The notes beneath the pieces are model-generated. The model did not search any database, was not told where the DNA came from, and worked only from the letters and a program-made list of their open reading frames with translations. Position numbers and translations under genes: made by a program. 64,000 bases of DNA from UBA5704 sp036264355 (lineage in GTDB: Bacteria > Acidobacteriota > Thermoanaerobaculia > Multivoradales > UBA5704): positions 1 through 64,000 of the forward strand of contig DATARD010000394.1 in NCBI GenBank assembly GCA_036264355.1. Direction: 5' to 3'. Of this stretch, positions 58,010 to 64,000 are shown in pieces. Within the stretch, counting starts at the first letter, position 1. Every line of letters starts with the position of its first letter.

Positions 58010-59017
58010 CTATCTGTCCATAGTGTCGCCAGACGCCTTCGCCGGGACGAGTGGGACAAAGATCGACCCAGGCCGCGCCGGCAGCGGCGCCTGCTCGACG
58101 TCGTTCAGCCGGCTGACGTCGATGCTCAGCACTCCTGCGGGCGTCGGCGGATTGAAGAGATTCGCGAAGCGGGCTCCCCAGAGGACTTCGTTCCCCTGGT
58201 AGGACGAGCGGCTGTGGACGGTCTGCGAGAAGGTCTCGTCGATGCCGGTCAGCAGGATCAGGAACTCGGCGTTGCAGGAGGTCAGCTCGTGCTCCGTCAC
58301 CCCCCAGAGCGGGCTCTCCTCGTCGATGGGGTGGACGATCGTCCAGCTCAAGGGGAAGAAGACCACTTTCTCGCGCTCCAGCCGCAGCGGAAAGAAGTCG
58401 CGGATGTGGGAGCCCGGCTTGAACCAGCTCAGCAGGACCTTGGCATTCAGCTCGATGATCTGGTTGCTGCGCGCGTTGGCGATGCGGAACTGGAAGGAGG
58501 TGTGATCCTTGTAGGGCGCGATGAGCGCCTTCTCGCTGAACAGGATCCGGGCGGTCGGGCGCGAGAAGCGCGCGAAGAGGAGGCCGGTGGCGAGCGCGAA
58601 GCCGAGGAGGCCCACCAGCGATTCGAGGATGACCAGGAAGTTGGCCGGCAGGCTCTTCGGGGTCAGCGAGCCGTAGCCGATGGTGGCGAAGGTCTGGATG
58701 CTGAAGAAGAAGCAGTCCAGATAGCGGCCGCCCAGCGTCACCGCCTGCGCGCCGTTGAGGGCGCCCGGGCCGCAGGCGAGGTAGGCCGCAGCGAACACTC
58801 CGTTGATGCCGAGATAGAAGAGGATGATCAGCCCCAGGAAGTGGGGCCAGCTCATCGACAGCAGGTCGTGGTAGAGGCTCAGCGAGGCGAAAGGCTTCAG
58901 GCCCTCGCGCACCACGTTGAAGCTGCCGTCGCGGTTGAGCAGCCGCTGCCGGCTCTCGCGGGCCACCACCGAGCCGAAGCCCAGGTCTCTGTTCGGATCG
59001 TCTGGTTGGTTTGCCAT
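58010..59017 (-). CDS. KirBac-type inward-rectifier potassium channel
   Basis: The 335-aa protein has two membrane helices (about 58-80 and 122-146) around a pore loop with the filter TIGYG (112-116) in the sequence FFFSIQTFATIGYGSLTP, followed by a cytosolic Kir immunoglobulin-like domain (about 150-300: FRIANARSNQIIEL, HPIDEESPLWG). The order is that of bacterial Kir channels. TATCGT lies 7 nt before the ATG at 59017. Confidence 0.9.
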   Translation of the reverse strand: MANQPDDPNRDLGFGSVVARESRQRLLNRDGSFNVVREGLKPFASLSLYHDLLSMSWPHFLGLIILFYLGINGVFAAAYLACGPGALNGAQAVTLGGRYLDCFFFSIQTFATIGYGSLTPKSLPANFLVILESLVGLLGFALATGLLFARFSRPTARILFSEKALIAPYKDHTSFQFRIANARSNQIIELNAKVLLSWFKPGSHIRDFFPLRLEREKVVFFPLSWTIVHPIDEESPLWGVTEHELTSCNAEFLILLTGIDETFSQTVHSRSSYQGNEVLWGARFANLFNPPTPAGVLSIDVSRLNDVEQAPLPARPGSIFVPLVPAKASGDTMDR

Positions 59018-59099
59018 CTTGGGTACGATAAGGCATCCGGGCGCGAGATCGGATACCATGGAGCCGCGACCGACGTACTGTAACCATGGAGGGTTCGCG

Positions 59100-59408
59100 A
59101 TGCAGAGCCGTGGGAAGGACAAGACGACCGCCGGCATTCTGGGGATCCTGCTTGGATCGCTCGGAGTCCATCAGTTCTACCTGGGATCGACGATGACGGG
59201 AGTCATCGAGATCGCCCTGACCTGTGTCACCTGTGGAATCGGCAGTCTCCTCGGGCTCGTCGAAGGGATCCTGATCCTGGTCATGGATCAGAACGAATTC
59301 GACCAGCGCTACAACTTCCGGACTCCGGAATCGGTTGAGTTCGTCTTCATGAAGCCGAAGACGATGACGCCGCCGCCGTCGGCTCCGACGCCGCCGTATC
59401 AGGGTTGA
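59100..59408 (+). CDS. TM2 domain protein
   Basis: The ATG at 59100 has GGAGGG. The 102-aa product has two membrane helices with the TM2 signature LGSLGVHQFYLGSTMTGVIE and ends in a Pro-rich tail. Divergent from the Kir channel. Function of TM2 proteins in bacteria is unknown. Confidence 0.85.
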   Translation: MQSRGKDKTTAGILGILLGSLGVHQFYLGSTMTGVIEIALTCVTCGIGSLLGLVEGILILVMDQNEFDQRYNFRTPESVEFVFMKPKTMTPPPSAPTPPYQG

Positions 59409-59420
59409 TCCACATGTGCC

Positions 59421-59448
59421 GGAGCGCCGGCCGTACGACCGGCGCTCC
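59421..59448. terminator. Strong GC hairpin between TM2 gene and recO
   Basis: GGAGCGCCGG/CCGGCGCTCC perfect 10-bp stem, 8-nt loop, 13 nt after the TM2 stop. No U-tract. Confidence 0.55.
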
Positions 59449-59469
59449 ACTGTTCCCCGAGGTCTCCCC

Positions 59470-60243
59470 GTGACGCTGATCACCGCCGAGGCGCTGCTCC
59501 TCGACGTCATGGACCTTCACGACCGCGATCGGATCGTGACCTTCCTCACCCGCGAGCTGGGGAAGAAGAAGGGGGTCGCGAAAGGGGCGCGGACGAAGCA
59601 CAGCCGCTTCGGCGGTCAGCTCCAGCCGCTCGCCAAGGTGCAGGTGACCTGGTTCGAGAAGGAGGGGCGGGATCTCGGCCGCATCTCGTCCGTCGAGCTG
59701 CTGCGGCCGGCGCACCGCCTGCTGGAGGATCTCGACGGCATCCTGCTCGGCAGCTATCTGGCCGATCACCTGCTCGAGTTCGCGCAGGAGAACGAGGCGT
59801 CGGATCATCTCTACCGTCTGCTCGACTCGACGCTCGAAGCATTGCTCGCGGGGGTGGACCGCGACCTCGCAGCGCGATATTTTGAGTCCTGGGTTTTGCG
59901 CCTGGCGGGAGTCTTCCCCTCCCCCCGCGCCTGCCCTGCCTGCGGCCGGCCGTTCGAGGAAGCGGGCGGAGCCGGTGCGGTCCTGCCCCCCAACGACGAA
60001 ACGCTACTCTGTTTCGACTGCGGTGGACGCGCCGGTCTCGTGGTGACGCACGAGACGCTGGATTTCCTGCGCCGGATCGGCCGGGAGAGCCTGCCGGCGG
60101 TGGCCGCGGAGGGCTCGGGAGCGTTGCCGTCCGTGGCGACCCTGCGGCAGGTGGAGACCCTTTGCGTGCGCGTGCGGCGCCAGTTCCTCCAGCGCGAGCT
60201 GCGCAGCTACGACGTGATCCAGAAGACGCGCGCGGGGATTTGA
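59470..60243 (+). CDS. recO: DNA repair protein RecO
   Basis: The GTG at 59470 gives 257 aa. N-terminal OB fold (ITAEALLLDVMDLHDRDRIVTFLT, KGARTKHSRFGGQLQP), helical centre and the zinc site CPACGRPF...CFDCGG. RecO loads RecA with RecFR. Upstream of glyQS, a frequent arrangement. Confidence 0.93.
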   Translation: MTLITAEALLLDVMDLHDRDRIVTFLTRELGKKKGVAKGARTKHSRFGGQLQPLAKVQVTWFEKEGRDLGRISSVELLRPAHRLLEDLDGILLGSYLADHLLEFAQENEASDHLYRLLDSTLEALLAGVDRDLAARYFESWVLRLAGVFPSPRACPACGRPFEEAGGAGAVLPPNDETLLCFDCGGRAGLVVTHETLDFLRRIGRESLPAVAAEGSGALPSVATLRQVETLCVRVRRQFLQRELRSYDVIQKTRAGI

Positions 60244-60260
60244 GAGGAGACGATGAGCTT

Positions 60261-61173
<913 letters not shown>

Positions 61174-61184
<11 letters not shown>

Positions 61185-63282
61185 GCATCTGGGTGAATAT
61201 TTGTTGGAAGTGCGCAGCGAAGAGATCCCGGCGCGCATGCTGGAGCCCGGCGTGCGCGAGCTGGCGACGCGGGTGTTCGAGGAGCTGGTGTCGCGCAACC
61301 TGGCGCCGGCCGAGGTGGAGACCGGCTATGCGCCGCGCCGCCTGATGCTCGTCCTGACCGGCCTGCCCGAGCGCGAGCCGGACCGCGAAGAGCAGATGAT
61401 GGGCCCGCCCGTGCGCGCCGCCTACACCGCGGACGGCGCGCCGACCCCGGCGCTGATCGGCTTCGCCAAGCGCTGCGGCGTCGAGCCGGACCAGCTCGCC
61501 CGGGTCAAGACCGACAAGGGGGAGTATCTCGCCGCGACCAAGAAGACCGCGGGGAAGCCCACCGCCGACGTGCTCGCCGAGATCGTGCCGCGCACCCTGG
61601 CCGGCATCTCCTGGGCGAAGACGATGCGGTGGGGGAGCGGCGAAGGGCCGTGGGTGCGCCCGGTGCACGGTGTCGTCTCCCTGTTCGACGGTGCAATCGT
61701 GCCGTTCACCTTTTTCGGCATCGACGCCGGCGACACCACCGAGGGTCATCCCAACCTTTCGCCCGCACCGTTCCAGGTGACCGGCGCCGCGGCCTACCGC
61801 CGCGAGCTCGCCCAATGCGCCATCGAAGTCCGTCCTGCCGAACGCCGCAAGACCCTGGCCGACACCATGCGGCAGCGCGCCGAAGCGCTCGGCGGCATTC
61901 TGGTGGACGATCCGGCCCTGCTCGACAAGCTGGCCGCCATCTGCGAGATCCCCGGCGTCATGGAAGGCCGCTTCGACGACGCCTTCCTGGCGCTTCCGGC
62001 CGAGGTCCTCGCCACCAGCCTGCGCGATCACCAGAGCGCCCTCACCGTCGAAGCGCCGGGCGGTGGTCTGCTGCCGTGCTTCCTCACCGTCATGGACCGG
62101 CCGGACGATCCGAAAGGCCGCGCGCGCTCCGGCAACGAATGGGTCGTCGCCGCCCGTCTCGCCGACGCCCGTTTCTTCTACGGCGAAGACCGCAAGGCCG
62201 GCCTCGCGCACCGCGCCGAGCAGCTCGACCGCCTCGCCTTCCACGAGCGTCTGGGGAGCTACGCCGCCAAGGCCGAGCGGCTGGCCGCCCTGGTGACCGT
62301 GATCTGCGATGCGCTGGGTTGGGTGAAGGAGAAAGACGCGACCGTCACCGCGGCCCGTCTGCTCAAGGTGGACCTCGCCACCGAAATGGTGAAGGAGTTC
62401 ACCTCCTTGCAGGGGATCATGGGCGGCATCTACGCCCGCGAGGAAGGGCACCCCGAAGCCGTCTGGCAGGCCGTCTACGACCAATATCTGCCCGCCTCGA
62501 CGGAAGACCGCCTGCCGCGCGGCCACGCCGGCCTGGTCGCCGGCCTCGCCGACCGCCTCGACACCATGGTCGGCATCTTCGGCCTCGGCCTCATTCCCAC
62601 CGGCAGCAAAGACCCCTTCGGTCTGCGCCGCGCCGCCCAGGGCATCGTCCGCATCGCGCTCGAAGGCAATCTAGCCCTCGACCTCGAAGCCGTCGCCGCG
62701 GAAGCCGTAAAGCTTTTTGGGGATCGCGTGAAACGGACCGCAGCGCAGATCCTCGACGACCTGCGCCCCTTCCTCCACGATCGTCTCCGCTACGTCCTCG
62801 GTCTCCGCGGCTACGCCTACGACGAGATCGAGGCCGACCTCGCCGTCGGGGTCACCACCCTGCCCGACCTCGCCGCGCGAGTCGACGCCCTCCACCGCAT
62901 GCGCGAAGAGCCCGGCTTCCTCACCGTCGTCCAGGCCGCCAAGCGCATCGCCAACATCGTCAAGGACGCGGCGGAGAATCCCCTCGACGCCTCCCTGCTC
63001 GCCGAGCCGGCCGAGAAGGACCTCCATACCGCCTTCGCAGGGCTGCGCCACGAAGTCGAAGAAGCCGCAGGCGCCCGCGACTATGACCGCTGCCTGCGCC
63101 GCATCCTCGACCTCGCCCCGGTCCTCGACCGTTTCTTTGTCGAGGTGCTCGTCATGGCCGAAGACCCGAAGGTGCGGCAAAACCGTATCGCCCTGCTGCA
63201 AGCGATCGGCAGGACCGTCTCACGGACGGCGCGGTTGACCGAGGTGGTGGTGGACAAGGCGGAGGCGCGGGGGAAGGGGTGA
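61174..63282 (+). CDS. glyS: Glycyl-tRNA synthetase beta subunit
   Basis: The ATG at 61174 gives 702 aa, the usual length. LLEVRSEEIPARML, MGPPVRAAYT, KTMRWGSGEGPWVRPVH, LRDHQSALTV, LQGIMGGIYAREEGHPEAVW and DPFGLRRAAQGIVRI are all family blocks. It binds tRNA and completes the synthetase with GlyQ. Confidence 0.96.
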
Positions 63283-63376
63283 GGGTCGAGAATGAAGCCA
63301 AGCGAGCGACACCTCCCGTCTCCGGCGTCGCGTGCGACGAGGCGTGAACCACCCCGCTTGCTACGATGCTCAGCGA

Positions 63377-63395
63377 ATGCTAGCATTGATAGCAT
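63377..63395 (+). promoter_or_regulatory. Palindromic operator of the FitAB-type pair
   Basis: ATGCTA (63377-63382), 7-nt gap, TAGCAT (63390-63395), with a shorter nested palindrome ATGCTAGCAT at 63377-63386. TAGCAT can serve as -10. The half TGATAGCA is the same as the half-site I recall for the gonococcal FitAB operator. Confidence 0.6.
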
Positions 63396-63408
63396 GAAAG
63401 GAGGCTCA

Positions 63409-63642
63409 ATGAGCCAGTTGGTTGTGCGCAACTTGGAGGAGGAGGTCGTCCGTGAGCTGAGGCTGCGGGCGGCGCGCCATGGCCGCTCGGCGGAAGCGGA
63501 GCACCGGGAAATCCTACGCCAGGCGCTCCTCCCCGCAATGGAGAAGAAACCCCTCAAGGAGATTCTCCTGGCGATGCCTCCGGTCGGTGAGGATGCCGAC
63601 TTCGAACGGACTCCCGACCTCGGCCGGGACGTGGAGCTTTGA
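63409..63642 (+). CDS. fitA: FitA-type ribbon-helix-helix antitoxin
   Basis: The ATG at 63409 has AAAGGAGG. The 77-aa protein begins SQLVVRNLEEEVVRELRLRA then RHGRSAEAEHREILRQAL, the FitA/VapB ribbon-helix-helix signature (with the typical RSxExExR). The C-terminal part wraps the PIN toxin in relatives. Stop and toxin start overlap (TTTGAG). Confidence 0.88.
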   Translation: MSQLVVRNLEEEVVRELRLRAARHGRSAEAEHREILRQALLPAMEKKPLKEILLAMPPVGEDADFERTPDLGRDVEL

Positions 63643-64000
63643 GCTATCTCCTCGACACGAACGTGGTCTCCGAGCTCCGCAAGGGCCGGCGTTGCGATCC
63701 GGGTGTGGCCGGCTGGTTCGCTGGGGTTGCTTCCGACGAGATCTACTTGAGTGTATTGACGTTGGGTGAGATTCGGAAGGGCATCGAGAACATCCGGTGG
63801 CGTGATCCGCGAACCGCGGAGGTTTTGGAGGCTTGGCTGACGGAGTTGGCGGCCACCCACTCCGACCGCATTCTCGCCATTGACGAATCCATCGCCGAGC
63901 AGTGGGGCCGTTTCAACGTTCCCGATCCCCTATCCACGCTCGATAGCCTGCTTGCCGCCACGGCCAGCGTGCACGGCCTGACGTTGGTCACTCGCAACCT
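63639..64000 (+). CDS. fitB: FitB/VapC-type PIN toxin, 3' end beyond window
   Basis: A TTG at 63639 overlapping the antitoxin stop opens the frame, which is still open at 64000 (120 codons). YLLDTNVVSELRKG holds the first Asp (Asp6) and Glu12, LTLGEIRKG the second acid, LAIDESIAEQWG and STLDSLLAATA the third and fourth. These form the PIN ribonuclease site, so the toxin looks active. Only the last part of the domain lies outside. Confidence 0.88.
   Translation, partial: MSYLLDTNVVSELRKGRRCDPGVAGWFAGVASDEIYLSVLTLGEIRKGIENIRWRDPRTAEVLEAWLTELAATHSDRILAIDESIAEQWGRFNVPDPLSTLDSLLAATASVHGLTLVTRN

Overview
The window is GC-rich chromosomal DNA that reads like Acidobacteriota, with Thermoanaerobaculia as my best guess for the class. 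The basis is a tandem array of VWFA-related proteins of the acidobacterial type, PadR-linked acidobacterial duplicated orphan permeases (ADOP), long TPR/CHAT proteins, an M64 peptidase, two-subunit glycyl-tRNA synthetase and the PhoH-PgpH-YbeY-HlyC/CorC-Era operon order. No rRNA, tRNA, CRISPR array or intact mobile element was recognised. The assignment is inference from gene families; no 16S gene is present.

Layout. 0-10 kb: a TPR/CHAT lipoprotein running off the left edge, a six-cysteine secreted peptide, a PspB-like membrane protein, an M64 metallopeptidase, two YXWGXW-repeat (DUF6600-like) secreted proteins behind a candidate sigma-54 promoter, and an envelope-stress module (Spy/CpxP-like gene divergent from ECF sigma, anti-sigma and a second Spy-like gene). 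10-16 kb is a zone of broken genes: two truncated PIN toxins, a Cys-rich peptide frameshifted by an 11-bp duplication, an ADOP permease with an internal deletion, and an ADOP head fused to a frameshifted serine hydrolase. Intact genes between them include a double cupin, PadR, DinB and HxlR. 17.9-21.1 kb is a candidate defence segment: an XRE regulator with a ClpX-zinc-finger/TIR-like effector, a 21-bp minisatellite, and a nucleotidyltransferase-fold protein with two unknown genes. 21.2-25.3 kb is visibly AT-richer (probably acquired): two secreted proteins (one interrupted by an in-frame TGA), a processive-type GT2 glycosyltransferase and a membrane protein with a carbohydrate-binding-like tail. 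A decaying HigBA pair closes it.

25.9-47.4 kb is mainly housekeeping: an M20-like protein with altered metal ligands, a BNR-repeat protein, AMIN-like lipoprotein, FabI, a TPR protein, mannose-1-phosphate guanylyltransferase, TrmB, the Era/HlyC-CorC/YbeY/PgpH/PhoH operon, hydroxyacyl-CoA dehydrogenase, TsaE, NAD(P)HX repair enzyme, Uma2, a TIGR04282-type transferase, SAM hydrolase and small membrane proteins. 47.4-53.7 kb is the VWFA-related array (three full copies and one collapsed copy), interrupted by a DUF4258 remnant and DUF2283. 53.8-63.3 kb holds a YpdA-like reductase, ThiD, Lgt, a DHH phosphoesterase, a KirBac-type channel, a TM2 protein, RecO and GlyQS. The right edge carries an intact-looking FitAB/VapBC-type toxin-antitoxin pair with a palindromic operator; its toxin is cut by the window end.

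Two themes cut across the window. Many genes have a TANNNT -10 element ending 6-8 nt before the start codon and no ribosome-binding site, suggesting widespread leaderless mRNAs. And accessory genes show repeated small frameshifts and internal deletions that leave both gene ends in place.
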